A DNA stretch of 64,000 bases, taken from assembly GCA_964429795.1 (NCBI GenBank), contig CAYSCW010000001.1:124001-188000 (forward strand). The letters run 5' to 3'. Origin of the DNA: CAYSCW01 sp964429795 (GTDB taxonomy: Bacteria > Acidobacteriota > Aminicenantia > Aminicenantales > Aminicenantaceae). The notes under the pieces are model-generated. The model had not been told where the DNA came from. It saw only the letters and a list, made by a program, of their open reading frames with translations, and searched no databases. The position numbers and the translations under genes were made by a program. Positions 24,074-32,408 of the stretch are shown here, piece after piece (position 1 is the first letter of the stretch; the number at the start of each line of letters is the position of its first letter).

Positions 24074-24831
24074 TTTTCTTCTCCTTTTCTTCCATACACC
24101 ATAAAAAGAAGACTCTTTTTCTTGAGGATCTCTTTTTGGACTAGGATGAGCTCCTTTATTCCTTTGTCCGCCAAGTCCAGAAAAGCAATAAGCTCCTCGC
24201 GTGAAAAAGGCTTTTTCTCGGCAGTGACTTGAACTTCGATGATTTGACTCGTATCCGTCTCCACCACATTCATGTCGATCTCTGCGTTTGAGTCTTCATC
24301 ATAATCCAGATCAAGAAGCATCTCTCCTTCCACCATTCCTACGCTCACAGCACCGACCAGATTTTTCAAGGGCATCTGATCAATGATTCCTTCCTCCATC
24401 ATCTTCTTAAGGGTGAGGGCTAGAGCAACACAACCGGCGGTGATAGATGCTGTTCTGGTTCCTCCGTCGGCCTGGATGACATCACAGTCCAGGATAATGG
24501 TTCTCTCTCCCAGCACACCGAGTTCGGTGACTGATCGAAGGGATCGGCCAATAAGACGCTGGATTTCCTGGCTGCGGCCGCTCATCTTTCCCTGGATTCT
24601 CTCGCGGATGGTTCGTTTTTCCGTAGAACGTGGAAGCATGGCATACTCGGCTGTGATCCAGCCGCTCCCGCTGTTTTTTAAGAAGGAAGGAACCTTTTCC
24701 TCGATAGTGGCTGCGGCGATGACCTTGGTTTTGCCCATTTCGATATAAGCTGATCCATCGGCAAAATCAAGGTAGTCTGGTTTGATTTTGACTGTCCTTA
24801 AAGCGTCAAAGGCCCTTTTTTTATCTCTCAT
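24070..24831 (-). CDS. rph: Ribonuclease PH
   Basis: RNase PH is a phosphorolytic 3' exonuclease that trims tRNA precursors. The protein has 253 residues. It carries GSAYIEMGKTKVIAAATIE, the RSTEKRTIRERIQGKMSGRS loop with the RNA-binding arginines, the phosphate-site DVIQADGGTRTASITAG, and DLDYDEDSNAEIDMNVV. The usual N-terminal RxDGRxxDxLR is degenerate (KKRAFDALR). It sits in the middle of envelope genes, 36 bp after the acyltransferase, and overlaps the next gene by 4 bases. Confidence 0.93.
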   Translation of the reverse strand: MRDKKRAFDALRTVKIKPDYLDFADGSAYIEMGKTKVIAAATIEEKVPSFLKNSGSGWITAEYAMLPRSTEKRTIRERIQGKMSGRSQEIQRLIGRSLRSVTELGVLGERTIILDCDVIQADGGTRTASITAGCVALALTLKKMMEEGIIDQMPLKNLVGAVSVGMVEGEMLLDLDYDEDSNAEIDMNVVETDTSQIIEVQVTAEKKPFSREELIAFLDLADKGIKELILVQKEILKKKSLLFMVYGRKGEEK

Positions 24832-24867
24832 CTTTTCTTTCGGGATGGATTCCTCATGATGTTTGTC

Positions 24868-25779
24868 TCAGAAGCTTTCATCCTGTTCTTCACCCTCTGG
24901 TCTTGTCTTCCACCTTTTGTGAAGCCAGAACCAATAATGCGGGTTTTTCCGTATCTGAATTTCTATAATCTTAGTGCATATTTGAGTGATTTTCAACACA
25001 TCTTGGCTGTGATCGCCGCTCAAGGAGATCTTCAGAGGTTTGTTAATATGGAGTAAGTACTTGTGCGATGTGGCGGGATAACAGAAAGCAGGAATCAGAG
25101 GAGCCTGGGTTCTGAGAAAGAAGGCAGCCAGGCTAGGGGTTGTGGCTGCCTTCTTTCCAAAAAAATCAACAAACACCGCCTGGCTTCTGAGGACGTTCTG
25201 GTCAATAAGAATGGCCACCATTTCTTTTTCCCGAAGGGAATAGAGGATGTGTTTTGTGGCCTGGTGTTTGGAGATGATTTTCGCTCCCAAGCTGGTTCTT
25301 AGTCTGTAAAGTTCTTTCTCCAAAAATGTGTTATCCAAGGGACGAGCGATGACATTCAATTTTGCAAGCTTGGAAAGATAGTAAGACGCGATTTCCCAGT
25401 TTCCGTAATGTCCTGAAAAAAGAAGAGCGCCTTTGCCTTTTCGCAGCGCTTTTTCCAAGTGGTCTTGACCTTCCATAACCATGATACGGGTTTTTTTCTT
25501 TTCACTGAGATAGGGAAACTTTATGATATCCAGGATAACTTGGCCATAGTACATGAAGCACCTTCGCGAGATACTTTTAAGCACTCGTGGGGAAAGTTCC
25601 TCCCCGAAGGCAGTTTTCAAGTTGGATAGGCTAATCTGACGGTGTTTCCTGTTCACATGATAGAGAACTAAGCCCAGAGATCGACCCCAGGATAAAAGCA
25701 GGGATCGCGGGAGAAAAGAGGCAAAGAATTTGATGGAACGAAAGAGGAAGAGTTCGCTTCTATCCCTGATCCTTCTCAT
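24868..25779 (-). CDS. Lipid A biosynthesis late acyltransferase (LpxL/HtrB family)
   Basis: The family adds secondary acyl chains to Kdo2-lipid A at the inner membrane. The 303-residue protein has a hydrophobic N-terminus and RKHRQISLSNLKTAFGEE. The catalytic H-x4-E is His124/Glu129 in FSGHYGNWE. LIDQNVLRSQAVFVDFFGKK follows. It overlaps lpxK by 4 bases, which supports a lipid A role and coupled translation. Whether it acts as LpxL or LpxM cannot be told from sequence. Confidence 0.88.
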   Translation of the reverse strand: MRRIRDRSELFLFRSIKFFASFLPRSLLLSWGRSLGLVLYHVNRKHRQISLSNLKTAFGEELSPRVLKSISRRCFMYYGQVILDIIKFPYLSEKKKTRIMVMEGQDHLEKALRKGKGALLFSGHYGNWEIASYYLSKLAKLNVIARPLDNTFLEKELYRLRTSLGAKIISKHQATKHILYSLREKEMVAILIDQNVLRSQAVFVDFFGKKAATTPSLAAFFLRTQAPLIPAFCYPATSHKYLLHINKPLKISLSGDHSQDVLKITQICTKIIEIQIRKNPHYWFWLHKRWKTRPEGEEQDESF

Positions 25780-26768
25780 CGGACTGGGTGATCCTTTTCT
25801 TGAAGTAAAGAGAGAAAATGGGTAGAGAATCTTTCTTCCAATTTCAAGCCTATCTTCAGGTAAAAAGCGGGATAACTTTTAAAAGGAAGACGGGAAACCA
25901 GCTTTACAGCATCTTTTTCTGTCATGATCACGGCCTCGGCGCCAGATCTTTTACAACTGTCCAGGATTTTCTCTATGGAAGATGGAGGAAAGGGATGATG
26001 GTCGGGGAATGCTAGGAAAGATAAAGGAACTGTCCCTTCCCTTCTGAGCAGAGAGAGAAATCTTTCCGGCCGGGCGATCCCACAAAAAGCGATCACCTTT
26101 TTTCCTTTTAGGCTTTCGGCTTTGACTTCTTTTCTTTCACCAAGCTGGTAAAAACCCCGGCTTTGAACTGAATAAAAGAATGTGGTTTTTTCTGAGAAAG
26201 ATTTCTTTTTCTTGATTTTGTCCCGCGATTTAATCAGCAGGATATTGGCTCTTTTAAGAGAGGAAAGCGGTTCTCGAAGAAGCCCCTTCTTCTCAGGATT
26301 ATAGAGGACAATATCCAGGTCTCGGTGGAGGCGGAGATGCTGAAAGCCATCATCGAGAACGCCGACATCGAATCCCAAGCGGTCCGCTCTTTGACAGGAT
26401 TCCCATCGATCTTTTCCGACGAAAATGCCCACCTGAGGAAAGTTTTGAGCGACCAGAAAGGATTCATCGCCGGAATCCTCCCAGGTTCCTAATATACTTT
26501 TGCCATCCGAGAGGATACCACCTTTTTTTCCCCATCTACCTTTATATCCTCGAGCGATCATAGCAGGCCTGTACCCCTTTTCTCGAAGTAAAGCCAGGAG
26601 TTCGATGACCAGAGGTGTTTTTTCCGAACCTCCAAAGGCGATGTTGCCGACGCTGACAATGGGAAAAGGAGCATTTTTGGCGGTAAGAATTTTTCTGTTG
26701 TAAAGCCAATTTTTAAGTTGGGCACCGAAACGATAGGGAAATGAAAGAAGGAGAAGGACTGTCTTCAT
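25776..26768 (-). CDS. lpxK: Tetraacyldisaccharide 4'-kinase LpxK with an altered P-loop
   Basis: LpxK phosphorylates the 4' position of the lipid A disaccharide at the inner membrane. The 330-residue protein has the N-terminal membrane helix and PIVSVGNIAFGGSEKTPLV. The usual P-loop is GGTGKTP. Here the Gly before Lys50 is Glu49 (codon GAA). ARGYKGR, GDESFLVAQNFP, VLDDGFQHLRLHRDLDIVL and a late FPDHHPF are all normal for LpxK, so the fold and metal sites look intact. It is the first gene of the envelope operon, and its ATG is only about 2 bases from the transcription start predicted from the promoter at 26805-26777. Family is firm; the effect of Glu49 on ATP binding is unknown. Confidence 0.9.
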   Translation of the reverse strand: MKTVLLLLSFPYRFGAQLKNWLYNRKILTAKNAPFPIVSVGNIAFGGSEKTPLVIELLALLREKGYRPAMIARGYKGRWGKKGGILSDGKSILGTWEDSGDESFLVAQNFPQVGIFVGKDRWESCQRADRLGFDVGVLDDGFQHLRLHRDLDIVLYNPEKKGLLREPLSSLKRANILLIKSRDKIKKKKSFSEKTTFFYSVQSRGFYQLGERKEVKAESLKGKKVIAFCGIARPERFLSLLRREGTVPLSFLAFPDHHPFPPSSIEKILDSCKRSGAEAVIMTEKDAVKLVSRLPFKSYPAFYLKIGLKLEERFSTHFLSLLQEKDHPVR

Positions 26769-26776
26769 CCCTGAGG

Positions 26777-26805
26777 ACTATACTACATTCGTTTTCCTCT
26801 TTCAA
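26777..26805 (-). promoter_or_regulatory. Strong sigma-70 promoter of lpxK, giving a nearly leaderless mRNA
   Basis: On the minus strand TTGAAA (26805-26800) and TATAGT (26782-26777) are 17 bp apart. The expected start of transcription is near 26770, while the lpxK ATG is at 26768. No ribosome binding site is present before the ATG. Confidence 0.68.
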
Positions 26806-26860
26806 GAACAGGGAAAATGCTGTACCAGCCATCCTCTGTTAGAGGAAATTAGCCATCGTG

Positions 26861-27046
26861 GGAAGGATCTCCATTTCTATGATAGCTAATTATGAGGGAT
26901 ATAATCAGTTAAAGCGGCGGTTCCTCTCTATCCTCGCCAAAGAGCCTCACACGCTCCACTATGGGCTTTGGACGGAAAGGAATCGCCGCCTTACAACCTA
27001 ACTGGATGAAATATCTTCACTCGTCACGGTTTTGGAAATGCTTACC
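26861..27046. repeat. Dispersed intergenic palindromic repeat, copy C
   Basis: It contains AAAGCGGCGGTTCC at 26931-26944 and GGAATCGCCGCC near 26980-26991, which pair as the inner inverted repeat. The loop includes CCACTATGGGCTTTGGACGG. The outer right flank AACTGGATGAAATAT and the end GGAAATGCTTACC match copies D and B. The left flank CCATTTCTATGATAGCTAAT is shared with copy D. Confidence 0.8.
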
Positions 27047-27061
27047 CGCGAGAGCAATAAC

Positions 27062-27090
27062 TTTACACTCACTTTCTTATCCCTTATAAT
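27062..27090 (+). promoter_or_regulatory. Sigma-70 promoter of the lipoprotein gene
   Basis: TTTACA (27062-27067) and TATAAT (27085-27090) with a 17-bp spacer. Transcription would start near 27097, about 25 bases before the ATG chosen at 27122. The promoter lies just beyond repeat copy C. Confidence 0.75.
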
Positions 27091-27121
27091 AACGAGCAAA
27101 TTGATGTGTAGGAGGATGAAG

Positions 27122-27988
27122 ATGAGGAGAAAGATCTTTGTGTTCTTTTTGGTAGCCCTGGTTTCCCTCTCATTTTTTACCTGCAGAAAAGAGACTCAGG
27201 CCAAGGGGATTTCTCTCGAAGTCAGCTTTTCCGAATCTACTTTATCAGATAACTTGATTACAGATATGAAATACAAGTGGAAAACTGACAGCGATTTTAT
27301 GCCTGTCAAGCAGGATTACACGGTGTTCGTTCACTTCTGGCACAGAAATAACATGCTTTTTCAAGATGACCATATGCCCGAAGTACCAACTTCGGAATGG
27401 GAACAAGGTAAAGAATACACATACACAAGAATGATTCACATCCCCCAGTTTATCGACGAGTTTGATCCTGAATTCAAGGGTGAAGAGATCTTGGATTTGT
27501 CTGTGGGTCTTTATTCTCCCTATGACAGGAGCGGAAGATCAGAACGGATAGTTTTAGAGAAAAAGCTGAAGGTTGTCCCCCCTCCATTGGATACACCAGA
27601 AATTTTCTATGAAGAAGGATGGTATGCCCTTGAAAAAAACCCAGAGGCCTTTCTCAAACAGTGGAGATGGACTAAAAAAGAAGCCAGATGTATTATCGAT
27701 AATCCCCATGGCGATGCCCTGTTAGTTATCAAAGGGGGAATCAATCCAGATGCTTTGGAAGATCAAAAGATCATTTTTAAGATAAACGATCTAATCCTGG
27801 ATGAGTTTATCCCTGAAGAGAGCCATTTCGAAAAGTCATACAACATAAAGAAGGAAATGCTTGGGGATCGGGAGGAGTTTTATCTCACCATAGCTACTGA
27901 TAAGACATTTGTCCCTTCCAAAGTCATCCCCGACTCCACCGACGAAAGAGAGCTGGGTATTCAAATTTCCTTGATCTATTTCCGCTGA
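27122..27988 (+). CDS. Probable lipoprotein of unknown function
   Basis: I do not recognise the family. The 288-residue product starts with MRRKIFVFFLVALVSLSF and a Cys at position 21 (FFTC), a weak but plausible lipobox. The rest is soluble and rich in beta-like segments, for example YTVFVHFWHRNNMLFQDDH and a late DILDLSVGLYSPYDRSGR-like pattern. These resemble substrate-binding or carbohydrate-binding beta folds seen in glycosyltransferase-associated proteins. No catalytic motif stands out. ATG 27122 was chosen because AGGAGG is 6 bases upstream and because it lies just downstream of the promoter at 27062. The longer frame from 27032 would begin inside the repeat. It is a monocistronic unit that converges with the next gene. 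Confidence 0.65.
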   Translation: MRRKIFVFFLVALVSLSFFTCRKETQAKGISLEVSFSESTLSDNLITDMKYKWKTDSDFMPVKQDYTVFVHFWHRNNMLFQDDHMPEVPTSEWEQGKEYTYTRMIHIPQFIDEFDPEFKGEEILDLSVGLYSPYDRSGRSERIVLEKKLKVVPPPLDTPEIFYEEGWYALEKNPEAFLKQWRWTKKEARCIIDNPHGDALLVIKGGINPDALEDQKIIFKINDLILDEFIPEESHFEKSYNIKKEMLGDREEFYLTIATDKTFVPSKVIPDSTDERELGIQISLIYFR

Positions 27989-28064
27989 ATTTGAACCGAT
28001 GTTCAAGAGATGCTTTCGAGAAACAGGAGCTCTCTCTCTGCAGGCGTGGAATTTGGAAGGCAGG

Positions 28065-28595
28065 CTATTTTTTTTGAAGCCTCTCTAATTCTTTCTTAAG
28101 CTTTTCCTCATCCTGGCGGGCTTTTTGAAGATTGAGGGAAGCTTCATCTATTTTTCTCTGGATACTCTCTTGGGAAGTGGCATCGTCCAGACTGTAAAAC
28201 TCCTGCCAGAGAGCGTTGATTTTCAGGATGAGTAACTCCACTTGTTCTTTGGCTCTCATCCATCTTTCCTCAGGGCCTGAGGCAGAGGTAAGAAACTCTC
28301 TTTTATCGGATTCTTTGGTTTTAAGTGAAGGAGATTCTCTGGGGAGCGATTTTCTTTCTGAGCCACTTACTCCGGCTCTCTCTTCCCTAATCTCTATTGA
28401 TTGAGGAACGATCAGAGACGCTTTCTTCTTGAGTTTTGCTAGGTCTGCATTAGTCACTACAACCGACTTTTTTCCCTTAAGCTTTTCCCTTCTTTCCTTT
28501 TCCTTCTTAGCCAATTCTGCAAGGTTCTGAGAGAAAAGAAAAGAACAGAGAAGGAGAGGAAGTGTTACTGCGGTAACAATTTTTTTCAATTCCAT
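28065..28595 (-). CDS. Secreted coiled-coil protein of unknown function
   Basis: A 176-residue protein with a Sec signal peptide (MELKKIVTAVTLPLLLCSFLFSQ) and a mature part almost entirely charged and helical. KEKERREKLKGKK lies near the N-terminus and a heptad-rich stretch (IDEASLNLQKARQDEEKLKK) lies at the end. A coiled coil in the periplasm is likely. No enzyme motif is present. The start at 28595 was chosen because an AGGGGGG ribosome binding site precedes it; the longer frame from 28616 has none. It has no same-strand partner closer than comEC, 53 bp upstream. Confidence 0.65.
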   Translation of the reverse strand: MELKKIVTAVTLPLLLCSFLFSQNLAELAKKEKERREKLKGKKSVVVTNADLAKLKKKASLIVPQSIEIREERAGVSGSERKSLPRESPSLKTKESDKREFLTSASGPEERWMRAKEQVELLILKINALWQEFYSLDDATSQESIQRKIDEASLNLQKARQDEEKLKKELERLQKK

Positions 28596-28648
28596 TTTCC
28601 CCCCTCTATCATACAAAAAGTATCAATAAGGGTCAAATCTTCAAGCTG

Positions 28649-31033
28649 CTAAGAGTTTGATTGCTCGGCAGCCGTGCGGATGGATATCTCCTTTCCATCA
28701 GTGGAGACTTCTATGGCTCCATGCAAGTCGGTGCGGTATACCTTCGCTCCTATTTCTTGGTATTTTGTCAAGACTTCAGGGGCTGGAAATCCATACCTGT
28801 TTCCCTCTCCCACAGAAATGAGAACCAGGTGAGGGTGAACTTTGTGGAGAAAAGTCTCAGAGCTGGAAGAAAGGCTTCCGTGATGAGGGGATTTGAGCAC
28901 CTGGCTTTCGATTATCGCGCCTGTGCTCAAAATCTCCATTTCTGCTTTGATTTCAATGTCTCCGGTGAGGAGAAGGGGAATTTGACCATAAGTGAGCCTT
29001 AAGACAAGAGATTGATCGTTGTGAATCGAAAAAACATAAGGATAGCCTTTCTCCGGATGAAGGACATCGATCTTTACCTGTCCTTCCTGGCTAGAGTCTC
29101 CTCTGAATTTTCTTTTCTGGATGACAGAAGGGCGAAGAAGCTTTTTGAAATCCGCATAATTCTCACTCTGGTCAGGGCTAAAAGCTTCCCAGAATTCTTT
29201 TATCCTAAAATTTCTGGCGACTGCTTTGAGTCCGTTAAGATGGTCCGGATGGGCATGAGTAAGCACCAAGTAGTCGACTCTTTTTATCCCTTTTTTCCAT
29301 AAAAAGGGAGAGACGACATTTTCCCCTATGTCGAATGTTCCCTGCTGGACTCCTCCGCCGTCGATGAGCATTTTTTTCCGCCCTGGAAATTCGACAAGGA
29401 TGGAATCTCCTTGTCCGACATCGATCATGGTCATCTTAAGAGTCTTGGAGTTGGAGGGGAAGGGATAGGAAATTAAGATAGCAAAAATGCAGAAAAAACA
29501 GGACAGAAGGATGAGCCTTTGTCCTTTCACTCTCGGTCTAAGGAGGAGAAGAGAAAGAATGAGAAAATAACCAATTATGGTTGGCAGATGAGGAGTGGGG
29601 ATACGGTAAGAAATGGGGGGAAACCAGTCCAAAAGGTGGGAGCAGGAAAGAAGTAAGTTTATGAGAAATCCGAGCGCAACTGTGATAAGCTCCGCTAAAA
29701 AGGAAGAGAGAAGGGAAAAGAGAAGAAAAATATACCCAACTGCCATGATGATACCCACAAGAGGTATGGCCGCATAATTGAGGAGGAGGGAAGAGAATGT
29801 GACCCGGTGAAAGGTGGCGGCCATGATGGGCAGGATGCCCAGTTGAGCGGTAAAAGAGAGGACAAAGATTTCAGATATTCTCAGGGGAAGTCGGGGAAAA
29901 TATTTAATGATCCGGGGGAAGAGGAGAATAATGGTGAGCGTGGCGGCAAATGTCAGCTGGAATCCCACATGAAAGAGGCTGAAAGGGTTGACCAGAAGGA
30001 GGAAGAAGGCACTTATGGAGATGGTGTTAATCAGGCTCACATCCGCCCAAATCATTTTACCCAAGAGAAAGGCTAAGGTCATGATGGTGGCCCTCAACAC
30101 AGAGGGTCGTCCCTCGACCAGAAAAGCATAGAAAATAAGAAATCCCATCAACAGACCGTATGACGGCCTGGTGGGAATATGAAGGACTCGAAACAGAGAA
30201 AACAGAATAAAAGAGATGATGGCGATATGGGCACCGGATATGGCAAAGAGGTGGAAAATGCCCGCTTGCTGGAGAGCTCGGGTGACTTCTTGATCCATTC
30301 TCCCTCTTTCCCCTAAGAGCAATGCTTCTAGTACTGCTCCTTGAGGAGACATGGACGAGCGAGAAGAGGTGAGGTGCTGTTTAATTTTTCTTTGTAATTT
30401 TTGGCGGATAATGGACACCCACCGCAAAGGCGAATATCTTTTTCCGGATTTTATTTTTTTCACCAGTAAATCGCTCTTGGTGGAGGCTCGGTTGTGAATA
30501 TTCAGGGATTTAAAGTAGGTGTCTCGAGAAAGATGATCGAAGTTTTGAAACCCTTTAGAAGAGAGGAGACGAGCAGAGACAATGATTTTGTCACCGACAA
30601 AAAAATTGGAAAGAGATGAATGTGGAGAAGACCGGTAAACGGTCACCCTAAGATTTCCATCGATATTTTCTTCCCTATTCTTGTAGATAACTTTTTCCAC
30701 TTTCAAATAGAGATAGTCTCTATCCTTGCCGATGGAGGGGGATTTATAAATAATTCCAAAAAAGTCGACATACCCTTCGTGTTTCAAACGATGAAGCGCA
30801 TTTTCTGAAAAATTTTTGTTTTGATAAGTGTGGAGGTTCGCTCCGAGAAGAAAGATAGAAATGAGAAGGCAGAAAAAGGAAAGTCTGATTCGATTAAAGA
30901 AAAAAAGGATCCAAGAGACAGCAAGACTGATGGCGAGGGTTAAAACAAGGGCCCAAAGGGAGGAGAGAAGAAAATGAGAGAACAAGATGCCGGCCACAAA
31001 TGATATGACTAGATAGAAAAAGGGGAAAGTCAT
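28649..31033 (-). CDS. comEC: ComEC/Rec2-family DNA uptake channel
   Basis: ComEC moves single-stranded DNA across the inner membrane during transformation. Domains in order: N-terminal helices plus an OB-like DUF4131 region (about 25-190), a Competence domain with about eight helices (230-500), and a C-terminal metallo-beta-lactamase-like domain (from about 540). The Competence domain includes AGIFHLFAISGAHIAIISF. The C-terminal domain carries MIDVGQGDSILVEFPGRKKM, LTHAHPDHLNG and a late SPHHGSLSSSSE. The 794-residue length fits a full ComEC. The type IV pilus genes earlier in the window would be its natural DNA-uptake partners. It follows the M20 gene by 3 bp. Confidence 0.93.
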   Translation of the reverse strand: MTFPFFYLVISFVAGILFSHFLLSSLWALVLTLAISLAVSWILFFFNRIRLSFFCLLISIFLLGANLHTYQNKNFSENALHRLKHEGYVDFFGIIYKSPSIGKDRDYLYLKVEKVIYKNREENIDGNLRVTVYRSSPHSSLSNFFVGDKIIVSARLLSSKGFQNFDHLSRDTYFKSLNIHNRASTKSDLLVKKIKSGKRYSPLRWVSIIRQKLQRKIKQHLTSSRSSMSPQGAVLEALLLGERGRMDQEVTRALQQAGIFHLFAISGAHIAIISFILFSLFRVLHIPTRPSYGLLMGFLIFYAFLVEGRPSVLRATIMTLAFLLGKMIWADVSLINTISISAFFLLLVNPFSLFHVGFQLTFAATLTIILLFPRIIKYFPRLPLRISEIFVLSFTAQLGILPIMAATFHRVTFSSLLLNYAAIPLVGIIMAVGYIFLLFSLLSSFLAELITVALGFLINLLLSCSHLLDWFPPISYRIPTPHLPTIIGYFLILSLLLLRPRVKGQRLILLSCFFCIFAILISYPFPSNSKTLKMTMIDVGQGDSILVEFPGRKKMLIDGGGVQQGTFDIGENVVSPFLWKKGIKRVDYLVLTHAHPDHLNGLKAVARNFRIKEFWEAFSPDQSENYADFKKLLRPSVIQKRKFRGDSSQEGQVKIDVLHPEKGYPYVFSIHNDQSLVLRLTYGQIPLLLTGDIEIKAEMEILSTGAIIESQVLKSPHHGSLSSSSETFLHKVHPHLVLISVGEGNRYGFPAPEVLTKYQEIGAKVYRTDLHGAIEVSTDGKEISIRTAAEQSNS

Positions 31034-31036
31034 GGA

Positions 31037-32350
31037 CTAAAAGGCTGCTAGGGAAGTTCGTTCCAGATAATTGGGATTGTGCAGGCAATCCAGAAGAAGA
31101 TGGCACATGATTTTAATCCCTAGGAAGATGCTTCTTTCATCTGGGTCAAAAGAGGGGCTGTGAAGAGGAGCACTGGTTTCTTTTGCAGGATCTTTAACTC
31201 CAAGGAAAAAGAAAAAACCAGGTATTTCCTGACAATAGCAAGAAAAATCTTCTGCCACAAACTGGGGTTTCATTTCTTTAACATTCTCTTCTCCAAGGAG
31301 ATTGAAGAGAGTGGGGAGCATGATTTTTGCTAGTTCTGGGTGATTATAGACAGAAGGGATTCCCTTGCGATAATCGAATGTGTAATCAGCCCCGTAAGAA
31401 TGGGTAATGCCTCTCGCGATATTTTCTATGGATTGAGGGATTTTTTTCCTGTTTTTTTCGCCCAGAGTGCGGATGGTTCCTTCCAGTTGTACCTCCTTAG
31501 CGATGGTATTCGATCTTTCCCCACCAGAAATTTTGCCGATAGTAATTACCGCAGGATCTGCAGGGTCCAATGTTCGACTGATTATGGTCTGGATTCCAAG
31601 CACTACTTGAGATGCCAGAGCGATGGCATCAATGCCTTCGTGCGGCCTGGCCGCATGAGAACTTTTTGCCTTGATGGTGATACGGAACCAATCCGAACTA
31701 GCCATGATAGGGCCCGCAGAGAAGTAGACTTTTCCTAAGTTTTCAGGCCAGACGTGGAGACCGAAAATGGCCCCAACAGGAGGACGATCCAACACCCCTT
31801 CTTTTATCATCAGTCTGGCTCCGCCTTCCTCACCGGGTGGAGGACCCTCTTCTGCGGGTTGAAAGATGAATTTGATACTGCCTCGGATTTTTCCTTTAAT
31901 GGAGTTGAGAACCACGGCTGTACCAAGAGCAATGGACATGTGGATGTCATGGCCACAAGCGTGCATCACTCCGGGAATGAGAGATCGATAGGGAGCCTCC
32001 GTTAATTCTTGGATGGGTAAAGCATCCATGTCTGCACGGTAAGCGATAGTGAAACCCGTTTCGCCACCCTCAAGAAGGGCGGTGACGCCTGTCTTAGCCA
32101 CTCCTGTTTTTACCTCAAGGCCCAAGGGGATAAGCTTGGATGCGATGAGTTTAGCTGTTTTATACTCTCGGTTGCCCAACTCGGGATACATGTGAAAGAA
32201 GCGGCGGGTTTTGATGAATTCTGCTCTGTTTTTCTCGATCTCTCTGTCTATGATGAGGGCTGTGTTTTTGTCCACTCCTTCTGCTATAAGAGCACAGAAA
32301 ATTCCGATAAGGAAAAGCAGAACCTTCAGGATTTTATGGCCCCGGAACAT
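31037..32350 (-). CDS. Exported M20-family metallo-amidohydrolase
   Basis: A di-zinc amidohydrolase that removes an acyl or aminoacyl group from small substrates. After a signal peptide (KVLLFLIGIFCALIAEGVD) come YRADMDALPIQE and GVMHACGHDIHMSIALGTA, with the metal-binding Cys, His and Asp. FIFQPAEEGPPPGEEGGARL contributes metal ligands and the catalytic Glu pair. A late FVAEDFSCYCQEIPG carries the last metal-site region and PLHSPSFDPDE the final His. This is the M20D (hippurate hydrolase, IAA-amino acid hydrolase type) pattern. Most M20D enzymes are cytoplasmic; the signal sequence puts this copy outside the inner membrane. It lies between methylmalonyl-CoA mutase (58 bp) and comEC (3 bp). 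Confidence 0.88.
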   Translation of the reverse strand: MFRGHKILKVLLFLIGIFCALIAEGVDKNTALIIDREIEKNRAEFIKTRRFFHMYPELGNREYKTAKLIASKLIPLGLEVKTGVAKTGVTALLEGGETGFTIAYRADMDALPIQELTEAPYRSLIPGVMHACGHDIHMSIALGTAVVLNSIKGKIRGSIKFIFQPAEEGPPPGEEGGARLMIKEGVLDRPPVGAIFGLHVWPENLGKVYFSAGPIMASSDWFRITIKAKSSHAARPHEGIDAIALASQVVLGIQTIISRTLDPADPAVITIGKISGGERSNTIAKEVQLEGTIRTLGEKNRKKIPQSIENIARGITHSYGADYTFDYRKGIPSVYNHPELAKIMLPTLFNLLGEENVKEMKPQFVAEDFSCYCQEIPGFFFFLGVKDPAKETSAPLHSPSFDPDERSIFLGIKIMCHLLLDCLHNPNYLERTSLAAF

Positions 32351-32408
32351 GGATTCATCTTAGACTGACTCAGGGGGAAAGTCAACGCGTTGTTCCTATG
32401 AGATGATT

